Positions 26,441 through 35,314 of a stretch of DNA of 48,155 nucleotides are shown one piece after another. Below the pieces are notes generated by a model. The model searched no databases and had not been told where the DNA came from. It was given only the letters and a program-made list of their open reading frames with translations. Position 1 is the first letter of the stretch; every line of letters begins with the position of its first letter. Source of the stretch: Clostridium sp. UBA4108 (GTDB taxonomy: Bacteria > Bacillota > Clostridia > Clostridiales > Clostridiaceae); NCBI GenBank assembly GCA_002381695.1, contig DFXM01000017.1, positions 38,707 to 86,861 on the forward strand. Reading direction: 5' to 3'. The translations under genes and the position numbers were made by a program.

Positions 26441-27376
26441 ATGAGTATTATAAAAGTTAGTAATGTAACAAAAAGATTCAATGATAAGTTAGTCCTTGAT
26501 AATATAAGTTTTGAAGTAAATGAAGGAGAAATATTTGGTCTTATAGGACCTAATGGAGCAGGTAAATCTACACTTATAAATATAATGACCAGTTTAATTA
26601 CTTCTAATGGTGGGAGTATAGAAATATGTGGATATGATATAGAAAAGCAACCTATAAAAGCGAAAGAATGCATAGGTTTAGTTCCTCAGGAGATTTCTCT
26701 TATGGAAGAGCTAAATGCATATGACAATCTTGAATTTTTTGGTTCCCTTTATGGTTTAAAAGGAAAACAGCTTAAAGAAAGAATAAATGAGGCATTAGAG
26801 GTAACAGGATTATTAGATAAGAGAAAAGAAAAGGTAAAAAAGTTTTCTGGTGGTATGAAAAGAAGGTTAAACATAGCAGCGGCTATTATGCATCATCCTA
26901 AAGTACTTATTATGGACGAGCCTACAGTAGGGGTAGATCCTCAATCTAGAAATCATATCTTTAATTTTACAAAAAAGTTATGTAGTGAGTTAAAGACCAC
27001 AGTAATATACACCTCTCACTACATGGAAGAGGTGGAAGAGCTTTGTTCTAGAGTGTTTATTGTAGACTTAGGAAAAGAAATAGCCTATGGAAGAAAAGAA
27101 GAAATAAAGTCATTAGTATTTCAAAATAATAAAGTAATTATTGAGGCATCAAATATTATGGGAGATACTTTAATAAAATTAAAGAATTTAGATGGAGTTA
27201 AAGATGTAAAAGATAAAGAGGAAGAAATAAGTTTAAACATAGGAAGTAACTTTAAACTAGCTGAAGCGTTGATAATACTAGAGCAGGGGGGAGCATATAT
27301 TAAAAAAATTAGCTATGAAGAACCAAAGCTAGAAGATGTATTTTTGGCACTAACAGGCAAAAAATTGAGAGATTAG
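26441..27376 (+). CDS. ABC exporter ATP-binding protein (DrrA/CcmA type)
   Basis: A 311-residue ATPase that would energise the two ABC-2 permeases downstream. Walker A GPNGAGKST is near residue 38, the Q-loop is LVPQEISLMEEL, the signature KKFSGGMKRRLNIAAAI and Walker B VLIMDEPTVGVDP follow, and the H-loop is TSHYMEE. A C-terminal extension of about 90 residues is typical of drug and bacitracin-type exporters. The frame extends to a TTG at 26426 that lies within the ribosome site; the ATG at 26441, eight bases after TGGAGG, is chosen. Ten bases separate it from the first permease. Confidence 0.93.
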   Translation: MSIIKVSNVTKRFNDKLVLDNISFEVNEGEIFGLIGPNGAGKSTLINIMTSLITSNGGSIEICGYDIEKQPIKAKECIGLVPQEISLMEELNAYDNLEFFGSLYGLKGKQLKERINEALEVTGLLDKRKEKVKKFSGGMKRRLNIAAAIMHHPKVLIMDEPTVGVDPQSRNHIFNFTKKLCSELKTTVIYTSHYMEEVEELCSRVFIVDLGKEIAYGRKEEIKSLVFQNNKVIIEASNIMGDTLIKLKNLDGVKDVKDKEEEISLNIGSNFKLAEALIILEQGGAYIKKISYEEPKLEDVFLALTGKKLRD

Positions 27377-27386
27377 GGGTGATACT

Positions 27387-28478
27387 GTGAGATTAATAAA
27401 TTATGTAAAAACTACATTAAGAGCAATGATATCTAATATATCAGTAACTCTATTATTTTATATAGGATTCCCCTTACTACTAGCTGGGCTTATGGGATTC
27501 ATGCAAAAATCATTATTTGAAAATCCATTGAAATTGGAAACAATAGAAATAAAAATAGTAGATGAAGATAAGTCTACTATGTCTTCTCAAATGATAAATT
27601 TTTTAAAGAGTGATGAATTGAAACAAGTAATTAATATAGAGCCAGAAGATGATAAGTATGCAGCAGATATCATTATTCCAAAAGGATATGAAAGAGCTAT
27701 AATGGATGGAGATAAAAATCCTATAGTAATTAAGGAAAAAGATTCAAGTGACTTTAAGCTTAAGACTTTAAAAAGCATATTAGATAGATATCATGAAAAT
27801 ATATATTTAAGTAGTTCAGGTGGAAGTTTAGAGGATTTAGGTAAGATTTATAGTGAAAACTCTATAATAACTAAGACCGTAGAAAAGGAAAGAACTATAA
27901 ATTCTTATGAATATTATTCATCATCTATGGTATCCTTTGTATTTTCTATGCTTATGTATGGGGTTATAATTTCAAGCTTTATGAAGCCAAGCTTAAATTT
28001 AGAAAAAAGAATGATGTCAATGCCATTAAGTAAGGCCACATTATTTAATTATAATTTTATAGCTTACTTAATATATGCGCTGATTTTAGTAGGAGGATAC
28101 ATTGGTATATATAGAATCTCAGGAATATCTTTTAAAGGAGATTTAGGAGCGTTGCTACTAATAAGTATCAGTAGTTGTTTATTAATAGTTTCTGTAAGCT
28201 ATTTTATAATAGAGATTTTTAAAGAAAAGTTGGCTAAAGTAATAGCATTTATACTATTTATGACACCAATTATAGGTGGAGGAATTTTCACTAATACATC
28301 CAATAAATTGGCAGTTTTATCACCTACTTATTATATAAGTAAAACCTATGAGAATTACGTTTTGACGGGAGGACTTCAAGGGTCAACCAGTTATATTTTA
28401 GGGATATTGACAGTAGGTATACTACTATATGGTATTACGCTAGGTAAAACTATAATAGTTAGGAGGAAAAGTATATGA
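27387..28478 (+). CDS. ABC-2 type transporter permease, first
   Basis: A 363-residue membrane protein of the ABC-2 family with one N-terminal hydrophobic segment (about 18-40), a large extracytoplasmic domain (about 45-175) and five to six C-terminal segments. The external region contains the IVDEDKST stretch typical of YhgE/ABC-2 membrane exporters. Start is GTG behind GGGGTGA. Its end overlaps the next permease by four bases (ATGA), so the two are translationally coupled and likely form a heterodimer with the ATPase upstream. The exported substance is unknown; antibiotic or lipid export is common for two-component-linked sets. Confidence 0.85.
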   Translation: MRLINYVKTTLRAMISNISVTLLFYIGFPLLLAGLMGFMQKSLFENPLKLETIEIKIVDEDKSTMSSQMINFLKSDELKQVINIEPEDDKYAADIIIPKGYERAIMDGDKNPIVIKEKDSSDFKLKTLKSILDRYHENIYLSSSGGSLEDLGKIYSENSIITKTVEKERTINSYEYYSSSMVSFVFSMLMYGVIISSFMKPSLNLEKRMMSMPLSKATLFNYNFIAYLIYALILVGGYIGIYRISGISFKGDLGALLLISISSCLLIVSVSYFIIEIFKEKLAKVIAFILFMTPIIGGGIFTNTSNKLAVLSPTYYISKTYENYVLTGGLQGSTSYILGILTVGILLYGITLGKTIIVRRKSI

Positions 28479-29545
28479 AGCTCTTAAATTTAGCTTGGAT
28501 AAATATAAAAAGATATATAAAAAACCCCATGATATTGATTATGACTGTGGCACTACCATTAATTATGCCAGTTATGTTGTTGATGGGTAATAATGATGTT
28601 AGTAAATTACCTATAGGAATTATAAATGAAGACAAGGGAACTATTAGTACTAATCTTATTGAGGAACTAGAAAAAAATTACACTATTCAGTTATATGTAG
28701 GTAAACCTAGTGATAGTTATGATAAATTAAATAGCAACGAAATAGGGGAATTGTTTTATATACCAAAGGATTTTAGTAGTAGTTTAGAACAGGGAATTAA
28801 ACCGAAGGTAGATTTATTTAAAATTGATAATCAATTAGGTGGTGTATTAGCAGAACAAGAGGTTGAGACCTTTATAAATAAGCAAATTAAAGCTCAAATA
28901 TATCCTGACTTAAAAGAAGACATCTTTAATACTGATATTGAATATAACGAAGGGGAGAATAATAAGGGGGATTTTCAGTCAATACTAGTATTTGCGTGTT
29001 ATTTTATGCTTATTGGTGGTTCAGTTATAGCTGAAGATTTAATAAAAATAAAGAATGCTAAAGTGCTTAAAAGAGCCATAACTACAGCTAATAAGGATTA
29101 TGAGGTCCTTGGAGGAATATTCTTAGCTATATTTATATTACAAGGGACACTTAATTTTTTAGCATTTGCCTTCATAAAATTTGTATTAAAAATTCAGGGA
29201 GGTTCTCTAGGAATAGCCTTTATAGTGTTAAATTTATCTAGTTTAGTTTCTACAAGTGTTATTTTAGCAGCTACTAGATGGATGAAAAATGTAACTTTAG
29301 CATCACTAGCAGTTGTAGTGTATTCCTTAATATCTCTAGTATTATCTATAATAGCTAATAGTCTTAATGATTTTGAAAACGCATCAACTATGATAATTAA
29401 CTTAAGTAAATTATTTCCATTTTATTGGTTGATTGATATCATAGAAAATAGTAATCTCTTTCCTAATATATTAATCCTTATATTGATCGCTCTATGTTTC
29501 TTTACAGCAGGTAGCTTTAAATTAAGGAGTTTTGCAAAAGACTGA
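28475..29545 (+). CDS. ABC-2 type transporter permease, second
   Basis: A 356-residue ABC-2 permease with the same plan as its neighbour: one N-terminal segment (about 18-38), a soluble external domain (to about 165) with INEDKGT near residue 50, then six hydrophobic segments. It starts at an ATG overlapping the previous stop, behind TAGGAGGAAA. It is the last gene of the kinase, regulator, ATPase, permease, permease set, which ends at the terminator at 29562. Confidence 0.85.
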   Translation: MKLLNLAWINIKRYIKNPMILIMTVALPLIMPVMLLMGNNDVSKLPIGIINEDKGTISTNLIEELEKNYTIQLYVGKPSDSYDKLNSNEIGELFYIPKDFSSSLEQGIKPKVDLFKIDNQLGGVLAEQEVETFINKQIKAQIYPDLKEDIFNTDIEYNEGENNKGDFQSILVFACYFMLIGGSVIAEDLIKIKNAKVLKRAITTANKDYEVLGGIFLAIFILQGTLNFLAFAFIKFVLKIQGGSLGIAFIVLNLSSLVSTSVILAATRWMKNVTLASLAVVVYSLISLVLSIIANSLNDFENASTMIINLSKLFPFYWLIDIIENSNLFPNILILILIALCFFTAGSFKLRSFAKD

Positions 29546-29561
29546 TGATTACAAAATATAT

Positions 29562-29605
29562 AGCGATTGCTACAATTAATGTTGATGGCAGTCGCTGTTT
29601 TTATT
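29562..29605 (+). terminator. Terminator after the ABC-2 operon
   Basis: AGCGATTGC (29562-29570) pairs with GCAGTCGCT (29588-29596) with one G-U; CAA/TTG extends inside; GTTTTTATTT follows. Confidence 0.85.
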
Positions 29606-29732
29606 TAGATTTATTAATTTGTAATATGTAGGACTAATATGAAGTATGGTTATTAAAACATATATATCAACAAATTCATTAGTGGACTATATACTATTAT
29701 GTATAGAGGAATAAACGAAGGAGAGAATAGAT

Positions 29733-30278
29733 GTGATTCAAAAACACACTATGGATAGTGAAAATTTTATATCAAATATTTTAGAATTAGGATTATGTGA
29801 TATAAAAAAAATCTTTAATATAGAAGGTATAGGTTCAAGTAGATATGTTTTTAGTATTAACAAAGAGTTAGTTTTAAAATATGCTTATAGAAAAGCTGGA
29901 ATTACGCAGTCTGAAGTAGAGTTTAAAGTTTATAATAATTGTAATGATCAATGCAAAAAATTACTATGTCCAATAATAGAATTAAAAGATAAAATATTAA
30001 TAATGAAAAAAGCAGTACCGCTTAATAAAGCTCTACAGCATTGGGGAATACGGGATTCTGTTGACGGAAACATTCTTATGTATTTAGATAGTGTATCAAC
30101 AAGAATTTATTGTAATACATCTGAGATAAAAAAAGGAATAAGGGAACTTTCCAGTATCCATAGCTTATTATATGAAGACTTAATAAGAATAGGAAATTGG
30201 GGAATTTTAGATGGAAATTTGGTACTAATAGATTATGGTTGTGATAGGAATTTGTATGTAAAATATTACTTAAAGTGA
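29733..30278 (+). CDS. Orphan protein with protein-kinase-like features
   Basis: A 181-residue protein I cannot assign to a named family. It shows marks of the protein-kinase-like fold: GIGSSRYVFSINKELVLKYA resembles a glycine loop and the lysine strand, CPIIELKDKILIMKKAVPL resembles the hinge strand, and NWGILDGNLVLIDYGCD resembles the catalytic Asn and metal-binding Asp (DFG-equivalent, here DYG) segment. The usual helical lobe is short and an HRD motif is not evident, so it may be a reduced phosphotransferase or pseudokinase. Start is GTG behind AAGGAGAG (seven bases). Monocistronic with its own terminator; phage or mobile ancestry is possible. Confidence 0.6.
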   Translation: MIQKHTMDSENFISNILELGLCDIKKIFNIEGIGSSRYVFSINKELVLKYAYRKAGITQSEVEFKVYNNCNDQCKKLLCPIIELKDKILIMKKAVPLNKALQHWGIRDSVDGNILMYLDSVSTRIYCNTSEIKKGIRELSSIHSLLYEDLIRIGNWGILDGNLVLIDYGCDRNLYVKYYLK

Positions 30279-30287
30279 TTAACCTAG

Positions 30288-30325
30288 AAAAGCTATGGAT
30301 ATGCTTATATCTATAGCTTTTGTCA
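30288..30325 (+). terminator. Terminator after the kinase-like gene
   Basis: Arms 30288-30302 and 30307-30321 pair over 15 positions with one G-U around GCTT; the 3' arm ends AGCTTTTG. Confidence 0.85.
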
Positions 30326-30442
30326 AGAATTTTTCATGAATAATAATAAAAAAGATGCTTATATAATATTATGAATAGATAAGGTGAAAGAAAAATTAAC
30401 TGTGTCTGGAAAAGTATTTGAAGACAGTGAAAAATTCATATT

Positions 30443-30562
30443 GAACAACGCAAACAGCTAATTGAAAGGCTGTCAGATATGCAGGAAACACTAAATAGGC
30501 TAAATGCAAAAATTCAGAGATATGAACAGTCAATTGTTGTAGCAGAAGAGAATTTAAAATAA
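30443..30562 (+). pseudogene. MerR family regulator C-terminal fossil
   Basis: A 39-codon open stretch reads EQRKQLIERLSDMQETLNRL and continues NAKIQRYEQSIVVAEENLK before a stop. This is the C-terminal effector-side coiled helix found in MerR regulators, where R-LIE-L--M--TL--LN-KI--YE is a common pattern. The winged-helix DNA-binding part is missing; a different frame upstream (30384-30461) reads EKLTVSGKVFEDSEKFILN and may be further debris. A terminator sits three bases after its stop, so the original 3' end is preserved. Confidence 0.6.
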
Positions 30563-30564
30563 GT

Positions 30565-30608
30565 AAAAAACGACAATCCTTTGAATTTGAGAATTGTCGT
30601 TTTTTTAT
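30565..30608. terminator. Terminator left by the MerR gene
   Basis: Arms 30565-30577 and 30593-30605 pair over 13 positions (core CGACAAT/ATTGTCG) with T residues beyond. On the minus strand it also lies after the ABC gene ending at 30664 and can terminate that transcript. Confidence 0.85.
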
Positions 30609-30663
30609 GGACTGATTAATATATTGCTTTCCTTGGTCAATGTAGATAATTATGAAGTATTAA

Positions 30664-32412
30664 TTATGCAATCATCCATCCTTCTGCGCTCTCACGAATT
30701 CCAATAAAACGTTTATAAATACCAGGTTCTTTTATTAAATCTGTATGAGTACCTCTTTGAACAATTTGTCCATTATCTACTACAAGTATTTGATCTGCAT
30801 TTTGAATAGTGGCTAAGCGATGGGCTATGATGATAATGGTTTTTCCATATACTAAGGCACTAATTGCATGTTGAATGAGATGTTCATTTTCAGGATCAAT
30901 GCTGGCTGTAGCTTCATCTAATATGACTATTGGAGCATCTTTTAGCATAGCCCTTGCAATAGATATTCTTTGTTTTTCACCTCCAGAGAGGGTAGAACCA
31001 CCATCTCCTATGATAGTATCATAACCTTTAGGAAGATTCATAATGAATTCATGACAGCAGGCCTTTTTCGCTGAGTCTACAATTTCATCGAAGCTGGCTT
31101 CCGGTTTTCCGAATTTAATATTATTTAGAATAGTATCATGGAACAAATATACATTTTGAAATACCATACTAATATTTTTTAATAGACTGTCACAGGTCAT
31201 TTCTCTAATATCTACATTTCCTATTTTAATAATTCCTTCATTTACATCATAAAATCTGGTAATTAAACTGCATATAGTCGTTTTACCGCTACCAGATGGA
31301 CCAACAATAGCAGTAGTTGTATTCTGTGGAATTTTAAGTGATATGTTATTTAACACATTTTTGTTATCGTAAGCAAAGGTTACATTTTGAAATTCAATGT
31401 CATAATTATTCAAGGAAATGTCTTCACCGTCACGATCAATAAATTCTGCAGCTTCAATTGGTTGTAATTTAGTAAAAGTTGCATCTATAATTTTTAGAAC
31501 ATGGGCAGCATTATTGATAGCCTCTACACTACCAAAGATAACAAAAGAGAAGATAATCATCATTAACATAGTTGGTATGTTCATAGTTCCATTTACAGCA
31601 AAAATAGAAGAAATAGCTATAATACATACAGATGCAGCCTTTAATACAAAATGATGTAGTGTGTTATATGGGACATAATTTTTTTCAATTTTAATATTAA
31701 TATTCTTACTGGATTTATAAGCATTGCGAATTCCGTCTATTGAAACTCCTTCTTGTTTAAATGCCTTTACTACAGGCATTCCTCTAATATATTCAATAGT
31801 CGCATTGATCATCTCATCTTGTGATTTTTGATGAATAGGAGCATTTTGATTGCTTTTATTTCCTAAAAGTTTAAGAAATATTGCAGATAATAATATTCCT
31901 ATTGCTGCAATTACTGAAATCCATATATTATAAAATCCAATACATAGTACCATGGTAAAAGCACTGATATATCCGTTTATTACGGTATCAATCATTTTCA
32001 TTCCATGCATTTCAATAAAGGATAAATCTGTTGTAACAGCTGAAGTTAGTTCTCCTGTATTATTATTGCTGAAAAACCCGAGAGATACTCTTTTCAGGAT
32101 ATTTCCAATTTTAGTTCTTTCTTCTGCCGAAACTTCATATCCAACACTTTCTTGTATTTCTGCACGGAGATAGGCAAAGAAAAATCTTCCTAGTACAGCA
32201 AGTATCATATATATAGTCAGTAAAATAATTTCTTTATTGGTCAATGCTTTTTGTCCATTTATATCATTTAATATTAGATTCAATCCATAAGCTGTTATCA
32301 TAATGGGCATTGAAGTAAATATAGTGTGTATAAAAGAGTAAATAAATCCAACATATAATCTCTTTTTACGTATTCCTGTCCATGCCATTATTCTTTTTAT
32401 TGATTTAAACAT
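30664..32412 (-). CDS. ABC transporter, fused membrane and ATPase (YbtQ-like half)
   Basis: A 582-residue half transporter with an exporter-type six-helix membrane domain (about 1-310) and an ATPase domain (about 340-582). Walker A GPSGSGKTT, signature TLSGGEKQRISIARA, Walker B VILDEATASIDPENE and IAHRLATI are all intact. Together with the gene upstream it should form a heterodimer. The arrangement with an AraC regulator and ECF genes resembles YbtP/YbtQ-type siderophore importers, which have the exporter fold but import. The frame extends 48 bases upstream into the neighbour, but AAGGAGGAA (complement 32419-32427) clearly fits the ATG at 32412. Direction of transport is inferred from context. 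Confidence 0.85.
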   Translation of the reverse strand: MFKSIKRIMAWTGIRKKRLYVGFIYSFIHTIFTSMPIMITAYGLNLILNDINGQKALTNKEIILLTIYMILAVLGRFFFAYLRAEIQESVGYEVSAEERTKIGNILKRVSLGFFSNNNTGELTSAVTTDLSFIEMHGMKMIDTVINGYISAFTMVLCIGFYNIWISVIAAIGILLSAIFLKLLGNKSNQNAPIHQKSQDEMINATIEYIRGMPVVKAFKQEGVSIDGIRNAYKSSKNINIKIEKNYVPYNTLHHFVLKAASVCIIAISSIFAVNGTMNIPTMLMMIIFSFVIFGSVEAINNAAHVLKIIDATFTKLQPIEAAEFIDRDGEDISLNNYDIEFQNVTFAYDNKNVLNNISLKIPQNTTTAIVGPSGSGKTTICSLITRFYDVNEGIIKIGNVDIREMTCDSLLKNISMVFQNVYLFHDTILNNIKFGKPEASFDEIVDSAKKACCHEFIMNLPKGYDTIIGDGGSTLSGGEKQRISIARAMLKDAPIVILDEATASIDPENEHLIQHAISALVYGKTIIIIAHRLATIQNADQILVVDNGQIVQRGTHTDLIKEPGIYKRFIGIRESAEGWMIA

Positions 32413-32425
32413 AGTGAATTCCTCC

Positions 32426-34192
32426 TTATTCCTGATTGACTGCCCATAGTTTTGATCCAATATGTGCTGTCCACATATCCTTATAAAGTCCTTTTTCTCT
32501 TAATAACTCTTCATGAGTACCTGTGATTTTAATTTTTCCTTTTTCTAGAACAACAATTTGATCTGCATTTTTTATAGTAGATAATCTATGAGCAATAACC
32601 AGCAATGTTTTTTCTTTCGTAAGTGCAGCAATAGATTTCTGGATTTTATTTTCATTTTCTGGATCAGTAAATGCAGTTGCTTCATCCAAAATTACAATTG
32701 GAGCATCTTTTAATATGGCACGTGCTATAGCAATTCGCTGTTTTTCTCCACCAGATAGTCTTCCTCCAGCTTCGCCAGCACTAGTATGATATCCTTTTTC
32801 AAAATTGGAGATAAACTCATCACAACATGCAGATTTAGCTGCTTGCAAAACCTCCTCGTCAGTTGCCTTTGGATTGCCTAAGCGAATATTTTCAAGTAAT
32901 GAACAATTAAATAAGAAATTATCCTGTGTAACAAAGCTAACCATGTCACAAAGCTGACTAAGAGGGATTTCTTTTATATTTATACCATCTATTTTTATTT
33001 CACCTTCACTTACATCCCAGAAACGAACAATCAATCTTGCTATGGTAGATTTACCACTACCAGAGGGACCAACTAATGCTGTAAAATTTCCTTGAGGAAT
33101 CTTTAAATTTAAGCTTGATAGTACCTTGTTGCTAAGATATTCATCGCCTGTATTATCATAGGAAAATGAAACATTATTTAATTCAATATCATATCCTTTG
33201 ACGGAAACCAATTTGTTTGTATTTTCTAATTCTTTTAGGTTAAGCAGTTCGGCAGCATTTTTCACAGCATATTCAATGGATTTTAAGTCATTAATGAATA
33301 CTGTAAAACTTGTCAATGGACCTATAATTCCTAAGGATAAAATCATACATATAGTAAGTTCTGATGGGCTTAAACTTCCTTGTTTGTAAAGAAACATTCC
33401 TATAGGTAATGTACCAAGCAAAGTGGAAGGTAAAACTGCTCCACCCAAATTCATTAATTTCCATGTACTTCTGAACCAATCTAAAGTGTATTCTTTGAAA
33501 GAATATATGGCTCTTTCAAACTTTTCATAGGAGGTTGTGGATTGATTAAAGGCTTTAATAACTTCTATCCCTTCAATGTATTCAACAATGACTCCATTGA
33601 CATAAGTACTAGCTTCCATATAGTCAGCATATTTTTTATTAAAGTTTTTCATCATAAATCCGTATGCAATAGATGCAATAGGAACTGTTATAATTGATGC
33701 AAATGCCATACGCCAATCTATCATAAAAATATAAATAAAAACACAAATAGGCAATAATAAATTTGAAAATCCTTCTGGGATTAAATGGGCAAGAGGAAGT
33801 TCTATTGTTTCCACTCTATCTATTACAATGCTTTTTAATTTTCCAACTGTTTGGTTTAATACTGTACCGAGTGGTGCATGCATTAATTTATCTGCCATGG
33901 ACATTCTCATTCCCTCTAAAATTGTATAAGCGGAGACATGTGATAGTATTGTTGAAAAAGCATGGAATAATAATTTAATTACATATCCTAAAAGGCAAAT
34001 AGATGACCAAAATAATATATCATGTACAGACTGTTTTCTTTCAAAAAAGAGAATGATTATCTGATATACTCCAAAATAGGGAACTATGCCTCCTCCTACG
34101 CTAATAATTTCTAAAATAATAGAAAAAATTAGTTTTTTCCTACAGGGTTTTGCAAACTTCATAACCGTTTTTAACCAATATTCTTGATTCAT
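32426..34192 (-). CDS. ABC transporter, fused membrane and ATPase (YbtP-like half)
   Basis: A 588-residue half transporter, first of the pair. Six hydrophobic segments lie within about 20-310; the ATPase domain has GPSGSGKSTIARLI, RLSGGEKQRIAIARA, VILDEATAFTDPENE and IAHRLSTI. The D-loop region FTDPENE differs from the standard SVD/SID of drug exporters and, as I recall, is seen in the YbtP/Irt siderophore-importer branch. Both ATP sites of the heterodimer look competent. AAAGGAG precedes the ATG. The gene lies 53 bases after the mini-ORF and terminator that follow the AraC gene, so it may be controlled by readthrough. 13 bases separate it from the second half. Confidence 0.85.
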   Translation of the reverse strand: MNQEYWLKTVMKFAKPCRKKLIFSIILEIISVGGGIVPYFGVYQIIILFFERKQSVHDILFWSSICLLGYVIKLLFHAFSTILSHVSAYTILEGMRMSMADKLMHAPLGTVLNQTVGKLKSIVIDRVETIELPLAHLIPEGFSNLLLPICVFIYIFMIDWRMAFASIITVPIASIAYGFMMKNFNKKYADYMEASTYVNGVIVEYIEGIEVIKAFNQSTTSYEKFERAIYSFKEYTLDWFRSTWKLMNLGGAVLPSTLLGTLPIGMFLYKQGSLSPSELTICMILSLGIIGPLTSFTVFINDLKSIEYAVKNAAELLNLKELENTNKLVSVKGYDIELNNVSFSYDNTGDEYLSNKVLSSLNLKIPQGNFTALVGPSGSGKSTIARLIVRFWDVSEGEIKIDGINIKEIPLSQLCDMVSFVTQDNFLFNCSLLENIRLGNPKATDEEVLQAAKSACCDEFISNFEKGYHTSAGEAGGRLSGGEKQRIAIARAILKDAPIVILDEATAFTDPENENKIQKSIAALTKEKTLLVIAHRLSTIKNADQIVVLEKGKIKITGTHEELLREKGLYKDMWTAHIGSKLWAVNQE

Positions 34193-34222
34193 AATAATCT
34201 CCTTTCTAAAGCTTATAAAAAT

Positions 34223-34252
34223 GGGAATAGTTAGATTCCTATAACTATTCCC
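34223..34252 (-). terminator. Terminator/attenuator between AraC gene and ABC pair
   Basis: GGGAATAGTTA (34223-34233) pairs with TAACTATTCCC (34242-34252). Read on the minus strand the stem is followed by ATTTTTAT, a proper U tract. The stop codon of the mini-ORF at 34245-34307 lies inside the upstream arm. Confidence 0.8.
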
Positions 34253-34307
34253 AATTATATTTTATATTTAGTGACCCATCTACTCTAATAGGTCCAGGAG
34301 CCTCCAT
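34245..34307 (-). CDS. 20-codon mini-ORF after the AraC gene
   Basis: The AraC gene ends TAA directly followed by ATG of a 20-codon frame, MEAPGPIRVDGSL continuing NIKYNWE, stop TAG. Stop and start abut, so translational coupling is possible without its own ribosome site. The stop lies in the 5' arm of the terminator at 34223-34252. A related frame (M-E-x-x-G-P-x-R-x-D) occurs at 38321-38371; differences between them include synonymous changes at codons 5 and 10. It may be a leader peptide, a small protein, or a remnant of a longer gene start. Confidence 0.4.
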   Translation of the reverse strand: MEAPGPIRVDGSLNIKYNWE

Positions 34308-35258
34308 TTAGACAATAGAATTTCTGTATTCTTTTGGCGACTTTCCTATAACAGCTTTAAAGGCGGATGCGAATTTACTTGGATTGTCATATCCAACCTT
34401 ATGGGCTATGTCAGAAATGTTTTCTTTAGTTTGTCTTAGCATAATAGCAGCTTTATTCATACGATATACTCTAATATAAGAATATATTGAAGTTCCATAT
34501 ACACCTTTAAAGCATAGTTTCATTGAGGTTAAAGGAACATTGAATTTTTCTGAAAGTTCATCTAATGTATAGTGATCTTCTAAGTTCTCTGTAATAAGTT
34601 CTTGAATTGCCTTTATTTTTTCAACTTGAGTTTTATAATAATATGGTCTTTTATCAAAATTCTTGGGAATCTCTAAAATACTTAAATGAAGCAGTAGTTC
34701 TAAAATTTTTATTTTTAAATAATCATTTTTTATTTTATCAGGTATGGTATAAAATTCTAAGAAAATATGTGATATTACTTTATCTGCTTGAATAATAAAA
34801 GGCTTGTTTAACATGGAAAATTTCTTACTTAAAGCAGCTAAATCAATAGAAAATCCTCCATATAGTTGTGCCACTTCACTTGCTTCTTCAATGTGAAATA
34901 TTAATGATATTCCATGGTAATGCTTAAGAGGAAATCCAAAGTTTTGAATATGATTTTCTCGACCGTTTATTTGCAAGTCACCAGACTTCATATAGACATA
35001 GGTATCATTGTCCAATTTCCATTCCATGCGCCCTTCACGGCAGAAATCAATGCAAAGAAAATCAGCTTTTGTATGAAACTGTGAAGAACAATTTTGCATA
35101 TGAAAGTCATTATATAGCAAAGTAATTCCTGGGAATACCTTAATTGCCGTCATAATACCGTCACCAGATTCATCCTTCATTTGGTAAATTGTACAATCTT
35201 CACTTTGACAAAAAGTAGTTATATTATCACCAAAGAAGGTTTTTTCTTCCCATGACAT
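34308..35258 (-). CDS. AraC family regulator (PchR/YbtA-like)
   Basis: A 316-residue transcription factor with an N-terminal ligand-sensing beta domain (about 1-200, with DFCREGRMEWKL and SGDLQINGRENH) and a C-terminal double helix-turn-helix (about 215-316, TLDELSEKFNVPLTSMKLCF and ISDIAHKVGYDNPSKFASAF). The N-terminal pattern, C-x-E/R-G-R-x-E-W, resembles PchR/YbtA regulators that respond to ferric siderophore. The frame begins at a GTG at 35267 lying against the ribosome site; the ATG at 35258, eight bases after AAAGGAG, is preferred. It sits between the ECF genes and the ABC pair on the same strand, and is likely the activator of both. Confidence 0.88.
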   Translation of the reverse strand: MSWEEKTFFGDNITTFCQSEDCTIYQMKDESGDGIMTAIKVFPGITLLYNDFHMQNCSSQFHTKADFLCIDFCREGRMEWKLDNDTYVYMKSGDLQINGRENHIQNFGFPLKHYHGISLIFHIEEASEVAQLYGGFSIDLAALSKKFSMLNKPFIIQADKVISHIFLEFYTIPDKIKNDYLKIKILELLLHLSILEIPKNFDKRPYYYKTQVEKIKAIQELITENLEDHYTLDELSEKFNVPLTSMKLCFKGVYGTSIYSYIRVYRMNKAAIMLRQTKENISDIAHKVGYDNPSKFASAFKAVIGKSPKEYRNSIV

Positions 35259-35314
35259 TTTATACACTCCTTTCTGTTTTAAATCCTATTTTTATTGTAG
35301 AAATCCCATTCAAT

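Noticed and set aside
29615..29700. ACTAATATGAAGT resembling the repeat centre
   Set aside because: Short AT-rich match with no flanking inverted ends.
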